Notes: a model not told the origin generated them from the sequence alone. A stretch of DNA of 44,552 bases from SIG598 sp045538015 (GCA_045538015.1 JAZSQO010000156.1:1-44552); one strand, 5' to 3'. Counted from the stretch's first letter, positions 23,401 through 31,916 are shown. Translations and numbers: made by a program.

Positions 23401-25166
23401 GCCTCAAGCTCGGACTCTCTGGCGGTTTCGCCAATCTCCTTTATCATCCTGCGGCAATTGACGTTGATAGTTTTCCTCGAGTGGTTGCTGATCAGAGCGA
23501 GGAAGTTGAGTTCGCTCATAACAGCATCTATGCTGGCAATGCCGCCAAATGCACGTATACCGCTGCGGATGCAGGCATTGACAGAGTTGTTCCAGAGGCG
23601 ATTGCAGCAGCTAAGCAGATCGCTGTTGTTTGGGTAGTTAGCAACAAGAGTACTTGCAATTTTTCGACCCAGAGGAGCTTCTTCGCGGGTGAATTCACCT
23701 TTCTCATACTTGCCGGCAGCAAGCTCGGCCACCGTAGCGGGATTAATAGTGGGAAGAAGGCCGGATTCAACCAGTCTGTCAAGGCCGCGGAGATCTTTGT
23801 TGAGAACGCGAACAGTGTTTATCCATTCTACAATATCGGTTTGTCCGTTGTTAAGCAGATCGGATACAACGGAGTCAAGGACGGCGGGTTTTTTATCCTC
23901 CGTAGCAATGATTATCTTGTCGCAGTTTTTGCTGCGAAAAGCATCCGGGTTGTTTTTAACAAAACTAATGCTCCTCTTAAACAGGGGCATCAGTTCGGAG
24001 ACACATTCATCGGATATGGTGGACGCACTGTAAACCATTGAGAAGCAGTGGATCAACAGCATGGACAGATCCTCAGTAGTTGCGCGTTTGTCCAGATTGA
24101 GCTTGCTGATGCAGCGGAAGATTCTCGCAAGAAGGACAAAATTGTAATCAATTTTGCCCTGAACCAGCTTGTTCTCCTGCTCGCGAAGAGATGTCTGGAT
24201 CTGCTGATTCTGTGGATCTGCAGATCCACAGATGGCGGAAGCCATCCAGTCAATATAACTGCGCTCGTCATTATTGATGTCAATATTTTCGGGAAGAAGA
24301 TTAGAGGAAGAATCAACAAGGTCAACATACATTATGACGCTGTTGGCGCTGCCGGGCAGACCGTCCCTCTTCACACGCTGGAAATCTGCCGTGTTGCAGA
24401 ACACAAGGTTGCACGATTCGTGAGCGTTAGAACCATTGAGGCAGGTGATAAAGCCAAGATTGTTGACAACCTTGACAGGCAGCCAGCGGTAAAGCATTTT
24501 CAGTATGGGGCGAGCCTTGCTGTCAACGACTTCGTTGTCATCTGCAGCACGCACCACAACACGTACTCGTGGTTTGGTCAGGGCAAGAACCAGCGCCTTG
24601 GCCTGATTCATCGTCAGACCGGTGTTGTCACTGATTTGGGTATTATGCGGGATCTCGAGCATGGAATCGAGGGGATCGTCCACACTATGCTGATATATCA
24701 ACTCGTTGGCTGCACCGGAGGCTTTTGACTCATCGACATACTTTTCGCGAAAAGATATGGAAACAATGTTTTCCAGACCACGTTTTTCGACGTAGTTCTT
24801 TAATCCGGCGGGGGTGAATACATAGTTATGTGTAAAAAAGTTGGGACGATAGTTGACGAAGTTTCCCTCCGGATGAGTCACGGTCTGTCCAACAATACCG
24901 AAACGCTTGCCTCGCTCGCTGGAAAAACAGGGGTAAAAATACATACTTGTGATCGAGTTGGCGCTGCTGGTGTCGCAATTGAAAATCTTGCCCATCTCGA
25001 TTTTTTCCAGCACAGGCAGAGCAAGGGTACGGCTGCAGCCAACGCTGCCGAAACCGTCCATTTTGTTTTCCAGCGGAACGGTATGGTTTCCGTCGGCAGC
25101 ACGGTTAAGAAGATAGCCGCGAGTGTAGTAGTGGTTATATACAGGGAATCTTTCGTTTACTGACAC
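20457..25166 (-). CDS. Giant GAP1-like (GTPase-associated protein 1) single-span membrane protein
   Basis: 1569 residues. The N-terminal region (VYNHYYTRGYLL ... DGFGSVGCSRTL ... NFFTHNYVF) resembles, from memory, the GAP1-N2 domain found beside double-GTPase proteins; the P-loop GTPase-like gene is indeed immediately upstream (35-base gap). About 1110 residues are soluble and mostly helical, then one membrane span (about 1112-1133), then about 430 residues predicted outside: a beta-rich part, a block of TTGSD-type heptapeptide repeats, a second folded part and a Pro/Thr/Glu-rich tail. It starts with GTG after AAGAGGTGA. It would link a cytoplasmic GTPase/kinase circuit to the cell surface. 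Confidence 0.65.
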   Translation of the reverse strand: MSVNERFPVYNHYYTRGYLLNRAADGNHTVPLENKMDGFGSVGCSRTLALPVLEKIEMGKIFNCDTSSANSITSMYFYPCFSSERGKRFGIVGQTVTHPEGNFVNYRPNFFTHNYVFTPAGLKNYVEKRGLENIVSISFREKYVDESKASGAANELIYQHSVDDPLDSMLEIPHNTQISDNTGLTMNQAKALVLALTKPRVRVVVRAADDNEVVDSKARPILKMLYRWLPVKVVNNLGFITCLNGSNAHESCNLVFCNTADFQRVKRDGLPGSANSVIMYVDLVDSSSNLLPENIDINNDERSYIDWMASAICGSADPQNQQIQTSLREQENKLVQGKIDYNFVLLARIFRCISKLNLDKRATTEDLSMLLIHCFSMVYSASTISDECVSELMPLFKRSISFVKNNPDAFRSKNCDKIIIATEDKKPAVLDSVVSDLLNNGQTDIVEWINTVRVLNKDLRGLDRLVESGLLPTINPATVAELAAGKYEKGEFTREEAPLGRKIASTLVANYPNNSDLLSCCNRLWNNSVNACIRSGIRAFGGIASIDAVMSELNFLALISNHSRKTINVNCRRMIKEIGETARESELEAVNRLVGNADTLSSNFNNSVAVPEVLNCILTLCQESGSYQYHVAAKFCAIARNHIDSPKMNAQALSVIGSEFTKAIALHGDGRNLLDYAALIIENDQSRLYSFVESIAPALTVQMIAAPGSLPSDSQRKSAISALNQRKRKVVSFSIYNQFFAGITPPDVGYGKTVADTLESVPLRDINNIPISPAVFSGYNLDQNDGAKSIRRQRRAKLEFAEQKLRLTDKRSANFTDFLNKLPIDPPIDYKNKNILDDICTALEGGEDVRKTIAALTGKFEKIDVSKPMCFTNSNLARGGRLFSEYLANAKASSRTKSEEDTRMLIATSDSLRKMFDQKTAQITDTLKPAAERFRSYYSSVANCAFYGVEDYMSTQLLKLDAIPVHTSENIYDVVMSAMSSIASAKNSILSYAVPGSGNRIVSDFREKIKAVNNSLDRQLLSSLSSNDCTMLSNLLNGKQLDFFGLLFPLSCERLTKNAVELCQSDPTSKQLAPLVKEIKKYNSTGQLQNQQANSDLGYIYKEYTSRNDAASTAKTISLTALAFIVILGLTFGLVSILRPEKPELEYTCVVSDGTLLVNEEWIVCADKETITGMRLSLINGESITEKNGKKIQDESPALFYQYARPLAGLEPIEPDTFGEDPSLLIADGIEHSLPVSNTSAPVTSSGCEETEPFSFAFVGPVPRNNFTYYYTLAVDYELKGYSAEGENDIISLDEDRAALYLKHLDSLNLKYVERIIDVEVEIYDIIQQKPEEVPTSESDAVTTGSDIVATGSDVITTGSDIITTGSDVVTTGSDVLIEENPTELDVDLSGLIIKYSIDRDDIRKHGDVLPLNQEGTPDGTYCLDNSLAYSYTIRLTFTAVIPEADSDGRIAIIYNEGTEKTATSEGKDIMAAATSTLADITPTDAHASLPEVVPEEDTTPSEDATQPEGTDQPDETTQPEETAQPDEPAQTDNTHPPETATTDAPVSEEPEKVPNSFWDFSTIIHCYS
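21040..21144 (-). repeat. 21-bp in-frame tandem repeats in the GAP1-like gene
   Basis: Five consecutive 21-bp units, a sixth degenerate, encode the heptapeptide (T/A)TGSD plus two hydrophobic residues. Unit length is a multiple of three, so copy-number change would keep the frame and alter the length of an outside stalk. Confidence 0.85.
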
Positions 25167-25200
25167 GAAATCACCTCTTTGTCAAGACAGATGGATGTTA

Positions 25201-26898
25201 TCAGATGCTTATGCAGGAAGAGTACTGCTCAAGCAGACTGCCGGAGAAATCCTCGCCGTTTATCAGGGACTCAACAAGCCAAGCGAAAGGCTCCAGAACA
25301 CGCTTCATATCGAGAGCGGTATTGTTGTCGCTTCCGGTGATTCTGGCAGTAATGGCAGTGATTCCCCTGTTGTAATTCTTGTTGCCGATGATTCGGCAGA
25401 AGTTGTTGTAAAGGCTGGAGTCGACCATGCTGACAAAGTGAGCAGTTTCCGCTGCGGTTCTCAGATAATTACTGAGGTTGAAGTGTGCGCGGTGGTCTAC
25501 TCCGGAGAAGATGCTGCTGTTACCGGTAAGCACGCGGGCGGCATTACCTACGTTGCATCTAAAGTCGAAAGGATATATTGGGTTTCCTGTGTTGTCAAAA
25601 ATAGGATTGCTGATGAGAATGCGAAGCATATCGGTTTTGTTCATGACATACATAGCGGAGAATTTATGATCTGTGGGGAGATGAAGATATTCCAGTGCGT
25701 GGGAAATATCATAATCCTTAAAGATCTCACGTTCCGGGTCATTCTGATTGGAAGCGGCAAGGGCTTCGTTCTCGGAGTGATCATCAACTGCCGTCTGCTT
25801 GGGCAGCAGATTTTTGCTGTCCATCAACTCGCGGATCCGGCTCTGATAATCGGAGACTTCAAGATTGCATTCATCGGGAGGATTGCTGTGCATACTGCAA
25901 ATTACAGGCATAGAGGTTACGTCTCTGAAAACGAGGATTCCGTCAGAAAATGCGGTGAAATGCTGTGCCTCCTGAGCGTACTGAGCCTTGGCTCTCTGTG
26001 CCTTGTCATCATCTTTGCTCTGGCTTTCAGAGAAAGTGAAATTTTCGCCGGCAATGTCGCGGAAAACGACGCCAATGTTCCGGTTGTTCCGACCGGAATG
26101 TTCTACATTTCCACTGATATTCTTGGAAAGAGAATGATAGAAAATAAGCTTTGTCTGATTGGTCTGGGACTGTGTAGCGCCGACGCTCTTGGTTTTTTCG
26201 TTTATTTTCAGATTGTTGTACGACGTAACATAGTCGTAGTCAACATCCTTCTGAAGCAGCCAGCCTGCAACCTCCGTTCCGCGCTTGTTGTAGGTGGACT
26301 GCAGCCAGGTGGTCTTTCCCGAATTGGTGCAGCCGAGAATCAGAAACATATAGTAATCCTTGAAGCCCATCGATGTGCCGAAGCCTGCGTTCTGCTTGCA
26401 GACAGGACAGTAGCGGTCGTGAGCTCTTTTGGTAATTTCGGTTTCTTCCTCGTTTCCGACAGTAACGCCAAAGGTTACCTCACGATAGAGATAGTGGCCA
26501 TCTACCACCTCAGGGGCAGAACTCTTTTTAGGGATAAAGCGAATCTTGACCAGTCCGTTGCAGCGTTCGACCACTCCGTTGGAGTTTACAAGCTCATCTA
26601 CGGAAACAAAAATATCGGAGTTGTTGAAATCCTCAGAGCTTTCGCTGTGATAGGAGCTTTCTCCGGAATCAATGTTTTCCACGGCCTTATCGGCGCTGGC
26701 AGAGAGATCGTCCATATCGTCGTCGATGTCAGAGTAATAGCTGTCTGCGATGGAGATAAAGTTGGACTCAGTTACTTCCTTTTTTCCTAATACAATTTCG
26801 CCTTTTTCGAATATCTTGTACAGAGCCCTGTCAGCGTAGAAGGGCTCTTCGCTGTTGCAGTCTGCACAGAAGCATTTGCATTTTCCTTTGGGAATCAT
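25201..26898 (-). CDS. P-loop GTPase-like protein (resembles Double-GTPase 2 / DO-GTPase2)
   Basis: 565 residues. An N-terminal zinc-binding region (CKCFCADC near residue 7, CPVCKQ near 164) with an acidic insert (about 55-95) is followed by a GTPase domain: Walker A GCTNSGKT (189-196), a switch-II-like DIAGE (281-285), and the guanine-specificity motif NKTD (420-423). The pairing with a GAP1-like gene directly downstream matches what I recall of double-GTPase/GAP1 conflict-type systems; that assignment is inference. Cytoplasmic. The start follows GGAGGAA. Likely the nucleotide switch of this gene set. Confidence 0.75.
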   Translation of the reverse strand: MIPKGKCKCFCADCNSEEPFYADRALYKIFEKGEIVLGKKEVTESNFISIADSYYSDIDDDMDDLSASADKAVENIDSGESSYHSESSEDFNNSDIFVSVDELVNSNGVVERCNGLVKIRFIPKKSSAPEVVDGHYLYREVTFGVTVGNEEETEITKRAHDRYCPVCKQNAGFGTSMGFKDYYMFLILGCTNSGKTTWLQSTYNKRGTEVAGWLLQKDVDYDYVTSYNNLKINEKTKSVGATQSQTNQTKLIFYHSLSKNISGNVEHSGRNNRNIGVVFRDIAGENFTFSESQSKDDDKAQRAKAQYAQEAQHFTAFSDGILVFRDVTSMPVICSMHSNPPDECNLEVSDYQSRIRELMDSKNLLPKQTAVDDHSENEALAASNQNDPEREIFKDYDISHALEYLHLPTDHKFSAMYVMNKTDMLRILISNPIFDNTGNPIYPFDFRCNVGNAARVLTGNSSIFSGVDHRAHFNLSNYLRTAAETAHFVSMVDSSLYNNFCRIIGNKNYNRGITAITARITGSDNNTALDMKRVLEPFAWLVESLINGEDFSGSLLEQYSSCISI

Positions 26899-26911
26899 AG
26901 TTGTTCCTCCG

Positions 26912-27343
26912 TCAGTTTTTGTTCATGCCAAGATTCATCTTGATGATGGTGCCAAAGCAGATATTCTGACCATCATATTCACGATAAAGCTTCTCGGTAA
27001 AATCGACCCGTTTAAACATAAGGCCTCTTGTGGACACATACAGTTCGTCACCGTTCCGGCAAATCTTGGCGTCCAGTTTGACAAGAATATCATTGATTTC
27101 GGCATTGTCGGTGAAGAAATTATTCAAACTGTAGCAGCCATCGGGATCACCGTTGGTAGTAGCAACAAGATTTACCTGATGACAGTCATAGATGCTCAGT
27201 ACCCGCGAGCATTCAACTACAGAGCGGTCGATGCTGTTCTCGCCGGGGATCGACAAAGCTACCTGCACGAGCATGGGCAGATGCTTTACCTCAGGTTCGG
27301 CTGTCGCAACGGGGGCAATGTTTTTCTTGAAAAGAAAGCTCAA
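26912..27343 (-). CDS. Unknown 143-residue protein of the GTPase operon
   Basis: Not recognised. No membrane span. Mixed alpha/beta composition with four scattered cysteines; a short basic N-terminus, then VALSIPG and a C-terminal RGLMFKR ... IKMNLG. It uses a TTG start behind AGAGAGGTGA and ends 13 bases before the GTPase start, so it is probably made in step with it. It could be an adaptor or a phosphorylation substrate; no function can be claimed. Confidence 0.6.
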   Translation of the reverse strand: MSFLFKKNIAPVATAEPEVKHLPMLVQVALSIPGENSIDRSVVECSRVLSIYDCHQVNLVATTNGDPDGCYSLNNFFTDNAEINDILVKLDAKICRNGDELYVSTRGLMFKRVDFTEKLYREYDGQNICFGTIIKMNLGMNKN

Positions 27344-27368
27344 AATATGTCACCTCTCTGTTATGGAG

Positions 27369-28649
27369 TTATATGCTGGACTCGTACTTATACCGTCTGA
27401 CAATTCTGTAAATGATTGGAATAACAAACGCTGCCAGCAGAGCAGCAGATGCGAGCCAGAGAATAAGCTCAATGTTCATGCCCGTATTGTGGCGAACGGC
27501 CTCAAAGAAAGTCATATTTTCGATAACAGCAGGCTCATATGTGGCATCAGTGATACACTTGTCCGCCACAGCATAGTCTGCTCTGCAATACACATTCTTG
27601 CCATCGTCGGAAGAAACACGAATGGTATATTCCAGACCGTCGTTAACTGCATCCAGATCCGAAGCAGAAACGAGACCGGAGAACTCGGTGTAAGCGCTGT
27701 CGGTTATCGGTGTGGATGATACGCTGCTTACAGCGTCATAGGAAAAACCGCCTGTAGAATAAAGTTCTATTTCGACCGAGCGGATAGAGCGTCCGCTTTC
27801 GGGAGCGGGAATGTTAACCGATAATACTCCGGAGCTGTCTGTATCGAGATTGGCGTAAGCTCTGGTCTCAAAAATATCAACGATGATATCATTGATTTTC
27901 TCCATGGGAATATGCCGGTAAAGACGATCACTGTCAACGATACGCTCAAGTGCGGAATAGTCAACTTTGTAAGCGTTGTACTGATCATATAAACCTACAC
28001 AGTACAGAGAAATGTTGTTGTCAGAGAGCGTCTGCTTAAGTTCGATGACATCCTCGTCGCTGAGCTTTCCGACATTCGGACTGAGGATAAACAGGATCAA
28101 AATGCGATCCTCGTTTTCGTTCTTGACATCGGCCTGTATGATTTTGCTGGCACCTTCTTCGATAATAACCTTATACGGAAGATCTCCGGAGTGCGGTTTG
28201 ATGATATCTCCGAACTGTTTTATAGAATCAGAGAGGTTCTGGCTGATCTCCATAAAGGAAAAGGTTGTTGCCAGACCATCAACCATATACTGACCATCAG
28301 CTCCGCTACCTGCATAATATGCGTCTATTCTGATCTGGTGGTTCTGACCGGCGAACGGCCTGAGTGCCTGCTCAAACTGTCCAAGAAGGCCATTTTCAAC
28401 CATATAATAGCCGGTTGAGGAACCATCGATGACGAAACATGCCTTGACTGGAATGATTGGGTTTCCGCATATGGTTTCCTCGTTTTCATAGTATATCGTG
28501 CCAGGGTCGCCAAGCTGTTCTTCTTTGATGGTCACCGGAGCCTCGGGAGTGATGGCGTTGTACACAAGAGCTCCTGCACATGCCAGAAGAAGCAAGAGCG
28601 TTACCAGAGACGATAATTTGAAAATTCTTGTACGATAGTTTTTAAGCAT
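27369..28649 (-). CDS. Membrane vWA-like protein with spans at both ends
   Basis: 426 residues. Membrane spans at about 13-33 and 395-417; the region between them would lie outside. Its first part looks like a von Willebrand A fold: VKACFVIDGSSTG has a MIDAS-like D-x-S-x-T (Asp75, Ser77, Thr79), and later strands RILILFILSP and ISLYCVGLYDQ follow the family rhythm. A beta-sandwich-like part comes after (about 270-385). The Cys61/Cys71 pair could be a disulfide. It probably senses or binds a metal-dependent ligand outside. The start follows AGGAGGAAAT. vWA, kinase and PP2C also co-occur in Ter-linked systems, but no ter genes are here. Confidence 0.7.
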   Translation of the reverse strand: MLKNYRTRIFKLSSLVTLLLLLACAGALVYNAITPEAPVTIKEEQLGDPGTIYYENEETICGNPIIPVKACFVIDGSSTGYYMVENGLLGQFEQALRPFAGQNHQIRIDAYYAGSGADGQYMVDGLATTFSFMEISQNLSDSIKQFGDIIKPHSGDLPYKVIIEEGASKIIQADVKNENEDRILILFILSPNVGKLSDEDVIELKQTLSDNNISLYCVGLYDQYNAYKVDYSALERIVDSDRLYRHIPMEKINDIIVDIFETRAYANLDTDSSGVLSVNIPAPESGRSIRSVEIELYSTGGFSYDAVSSVSSTPITDSAYTEFSGLVSASDLDAVNDGLEYTIRVSSDDGKNVYCRADYAVADKCITDATYEPAVIENMTFFEAVRHNTGMNIELILWLASAALLAAFVIPIIYRIVRRYKYESSI

Positions 28650-28682
28650 GGTTATTTCCTCCTGATTGTCTGACTCCTGTTA

Positions 28683-29345
28683 CTAAACACTCTTGATAAT
28701 TTCGTTGATACTAAGGTCAATGTTTGCCTTGATGATTTTCTGATCCTCAAAGGGGAAAGACTGCATAATATTTGCGGTTCTCTGGTTGCTTATCAGCAGC
28801 AGATACTCTCCGTGTCTTCCGCCGCTGGAAAAATTGTAATATGAGGTGTTTCCCATACGATTAAGGACGTGCAGTCCGATGCGGTTGCGAAAATAGCGGG
28901 ACATATCTTCGACCATCAGGTCGGAATCGTTACCCAGAAACTTACCTGCGGATGTTCTGAAATCAAAGCAGACGATCTGATAGGTTGTGTTGAGATCAAC
29001 ACCGTTCTGCCCTTCCTGCTGACTGAACTGCTTGTAGGCGTTGAAAATGGAGTCTTCAGAGATATGAGCGGTATTAAATATGTAAGAATATCCGGTCAGT
29101 GCACGCTTGAAATGACTGACGTTATTGCGGAATGGAAGGAAAACCGTCGGGTCATCGTTGCGTCCGCGCACGGCTACAACGCCGGAATTACGCGCGACAG
29201 GATGATTCATCAGGAGCAACGCACCGAACTGAAATTCATCCAGACTCTTGCGCTGAAGACGGCGTGACAATCGAACCGCGTGTCTGCAGACATAGTCGAT
29301 ATCTTCAGGATTCTGGGGGGCGACGATGTAGAGTATTTTCTTCAT
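28683..29345 (-). CDS. Unknown 220-residue soluble protein
   Basis: Not recognised. It starts with a hydrophobic strand and turn (MKKILYIVAPQNPEDIDYV) followed by alternating helices and strands (FGALLLMN, YQIVCFDFRT, YLLLISNQ), a pattern of a Rossmann-like or vWA-like alpha/beta fold. No membrane span. No complete P-loop or MIDAS motif. Start after AGGAGAG; 21 bases downstream of the first kinase gene and 33 bases before the vWA gene, so firmly part of the operon. Confidence 0.6.
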   Translation of the reverse strand: MKKILYIVAPQNPEDIDYVCRHAVRLSRRLQRKSLDEFQFGALLLMNHPVARNSGVVAVRGRNDDPTVFLPFRNNVSHFKRALTGYSYIFNTAHISEDSIFNAYKQFSQQEGQNGVDLNTTYQIVCFDFRTSAGKFLGNDSDLMVEDMSRYFRNRIGLHVLNRMGNTSYYNFSSGGRHGEYLLLISNQRTANIMQSFPFEDQKIIKANIDLSINEIIKSV

Positions 29346-29366
29346 TAGTACACTCTCCTGTGCTGT

Positions 29367-31916
29367 TTAGTTGTTAATTCGTGGTGATATTACGGTAATC
29401 TGGCCAATTTTTTTTCTGCCGAAAAGCCCCTTGCGCATACAGGTGATCCGGGTACCGTTCATCAGCATTTCGCCTTCCGAACCCGTACTGAACGGATGGT
29501 CACCTATCAGCAGTTCCTTGTCTGCGTGATCCAGACAAGCTGCATACAGACGGAGTACGCCATCGAAATCTTTTCTGACGAACAGACGGATATCCACGCC
29601 CCATTCATCCATAACGGACAGGCGGGTGTATGGAACGGTGCGTTTGCTCATTGGTGTTTCTTCGACAGATCTAGTTTCCTTAAGTATTGTAACAGTGTAG
29701 TCTGCAAGCGGTTGGCTATCGTTTCCCACAAACCGGATGATATCACTTACGGTTGAGTAAACGATGGGCGGAGAGCGATGATAATTAGTTTCGTACCAGC
29801 TGTTGAATTGCTCAATGGTGAACCATTCTCCGGTCCGATCGGATTCTTCGACACGCTTGATCAGACCGATGAAATACTCACGCAGAGTGGTTTGAGAGGG
29901 CAGGATTTCCAGAGGTATTTTTCCGTTGCTGGTAAGTGTACTTACCAGAGTGCGGACAAGAGTTTTGTCATCAGCGGAAAGGGTTGAATCAATGCTGCCA
30001 AAGCCGACTATCTTTACTTCCGGTGAACCAAGGGCAGACGGATTGCGCCGGACATAGATATTATCGGGTGTCAGGCTTCCGTGAAATACCATATATTTAT
30101 GCAGCGTGTTCATCGTATTAATGACCTTGTAGCAAATGGCGCAGCGTTCTGCTACTGAGAAGCTGTCATAATCGTCACCGTAATCCTGTATCAATGAGTC
30201 GAGGGAAACGTACAGGCCGTAATCGTAAGTTTCGGACAGGGTGAAGAGATAATGGTTGTCTTTTGTGATATTGCCCTTGTATCCGCCGTTGCGATCGGTT
30301 CGGTATTTTACATACATCATGTCAACAACTTTGTCGACACAGGTATGCTTGCGGTTATCCATCAGTCCGTCGCGATAGGCGGTAAGATTCTGGGAATGTT
30401 TCTTGCTGCTATCTTTGCCCTCCGGATCGGTGCAGTTAATGCATCGGAGGATATATTTATTGTGTCCCAAGGTTACATCAAACGCGGTTACCGTCTTACC
30501 GCACTCATGTGGCAACTTTTTGTTAACCAGAACACCTAGTTCACCCATGTACTGCGCAAGAATGCTGTGATGTTCGTTTTTATCTGTGCGACAGTAGTCG
30601 AAATCACTGCGGTGAATATAATGATTATTGGGAAATTCTATGAGACCATCTGAAGTAATCCAGTGCTTTCTTAGCTGACGCTCCTTATCGTTAATAGGAT
30701 AGTGATATTCGGTTCGGTTGGATCCCAGGGTGTCTCCGCTGATTGGCGTATGATCAGGCCAGGATTCGCCTATCAGCCATGAAAGTAATGTGCGCGCATC
30801 TGCCGGACGATTGGCAGCGGAGTTGCTGCACATGATTTCGATGATCCGCTCAAGATTCACTCCCGCGCCGGAAGGTGGACGCAGTCTTTCTGCATGTAAA
30901 GAGTGAACATGGTTCTTCAGATACTCACAACTGAAATCACTTGCGTCTGCCTGAATATCGGTTCGTATACAGCTCAGCAGGTCTCCTCGCTCAGCCGGAT
31001 CAAAACCGGTTATCATACAGAGAAGCGTGATGCCGAGCATATAAAGATCGGTGGTAAAGTCGTAAAGAGGCTCACCTATCACAGCGTTGGCGAACTCTCT
31101 GGGGCCGTATTCATCAGACACGACCATACCGTCGAAATCTGCTTTACCGTTTTCGTCGGATCGGACAAGCAGGCCCAGGTCAATGATGACGTAGTCATAG
31201 CCTGAACCGCGTCTGCGGCGCATGATGTTTTCGGGCTTAATGTCGCGGTGAATTATTCGATGGCTCTGTAAGAACACGAGACCGGCACAAACATCGACCG
31301 CCAGCTTCAAAAGTTCGTCATAGGAGGTGATTGGATCAGTCAGCGGTTCCAGCTCCTCCATCAGCAGTATGGCTACGGATGAGGTGTCATTTATCGGGCG
31401 TACCTCATAGTCTTTCAGAGACACTATATTTATAGGATGATCGTATTCGTTATCTACACTTTTGAGCGCTTGATATTCGTTTTTAAAGTCGTAATTGGCA
31501 TTAGGGTTCGGAGGGATGATCTTGAGATATTGGCGAGAGCGGTCGTTTCGGTGCCGTACAGGTAAAGCAAGACCACAGCTTCCTGAGCCGAGCTGCTCCC
31601 AGTCATTCACATCCACTTCGTAGGTTCGGAGAAAGCCGGAGTTAATAACCTCGTTGGCTACCGCTTCAATCTCATCCGGAAAAAGATTCCGATTACTGTG
31701 CTCATTTAACGCTTTAATAAGGTAGGTTTTAACCTGCGCATCGCCCGGTTCTAACGGTTTGGATCTCGGTTCCGGAATATTCATTGGATAACCGTCATTT
31801 CCGTATGATGTTTCGGTGCCCATCGACACCTTAGCGGGATATTCACCGTCCGGGATGGATTCTTGATATTCTGTTCCTAATGATAATTCGAGTAAAGAAT
31901 TATTATAGTTATTCAT
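29367..31916 (-). CDS. Ser/Thr protein kinase: active kinase followed by pseudokinase domain
   Basis: 849 residues, first gene of the operon. Kinase domain at about 105-385: GSGSCG loop (110-115), Lys132, HRDIKPEN (223-230), DLG (246-248, variant of DFG), and TDLYMLG. A second kinase-like domain at about 450-700 has HGSLTPDN (613-620, catalytic Asp replaced by Ser615) and VGFGS in place of DFG (638-642), so it is a pseudokinase. A C-terminal beta-rich tail (about 740-849) is unassigned. No membrane span. The ATG at 31916 follows GGGAGAAC. Its promoter lies across a recombination site, inside the invertible segment. Confidence 0.88.
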   Translation of the reverse strand: MNNYNNSLLELSLGTEYQESIPDGEYPAKVSMGTETSYGNDGYPMNIPEPRSKPLEPGDAQVKTYLIKALNEHSNRNLFPDEIEAVANEVINSGFLRTYEVDVNDWEQLGSGSCGLALPVRHRNDRSRQYLKIIPPNPNANYDFKNEYQALKSVDNEYDHPINIVSLKDYEVRPINDTSSVAILLMEELEPLTDPITSYDELLKLAVDVCAGLVFLQSHRIIHRDIKPENIMRRRRGSGYDYVIIDLGLLVRSDENGKADFDGMVVSDEYGPREFANAVIGEPLYDFTTDLYMLGITLLCMITGFDPAERGDLLSCIRTDIQADASDFSCEYLKNHVHSLHAERLRPPSGAGVNLERIIEIMCSNSAANRPADARTLLSWLIGESWPDHTPISGDTLGSNRTEYHYPINDKERQLRKHWITSDGLIEFPNNHYIHRSDFDYCRTDKNEHHSILAQYMGELGVLVNKKLPHECGKTVTAFDVTLGHNKYILRCINCTDPEGKDSSKKHSQNLTAYRDGLMDNRKHTCVDKVVDMMYVKYRTDRNGGYKGNITKDNHYLFTLSETYDYGLYVSLDSLIQDYGDDYDSFSVAERCAICYKVINTMNTLHKYMVFHGSLTPDNIYVRRNPSALGSPEVKIVGFGSIDSTLSADDKTLVRTLVSTLTSNGKIPLEILPSQTTLREYFIGLIKRVEESDRTGEWFTIEQFNSWYETNYHRSPPIVYSTVSDIIRFVGNDSQPLADYTVTILKETRSVEETPMSKRTVPYTRLSVMDEWGVDIRLFVRKDFDGVLRLYAACLDHADKELLIGDHPFSTGSEGEMLMNGTRITCMRKGLFGRKKIGQITVISPRINN

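Noticed and set aside
25195..26790. A 531-codon plus-strand open frame opposite the GTPase gene
   Set aside because: It mirrors the GTPase gene, has no ribosome site and no recognisable motifs, while the minus-strand frame has P-loop and NKTD motifs.
15120..31916. Type VI secretion regulatory cluster (kinase, PP2C, FHA)
   Set aside because: No tss structural genes, ClpV or Hcp/VgrG are present, and the set includes GTPase and GAP1-like genes instead.
19387..31916. TerY-type vWA/PP2C/kinase triad
   Set aside because: No TerC, TerD or TerB proteins and no C-terminal zinc-ribbon kinase; the resemblance is only in domain classes.
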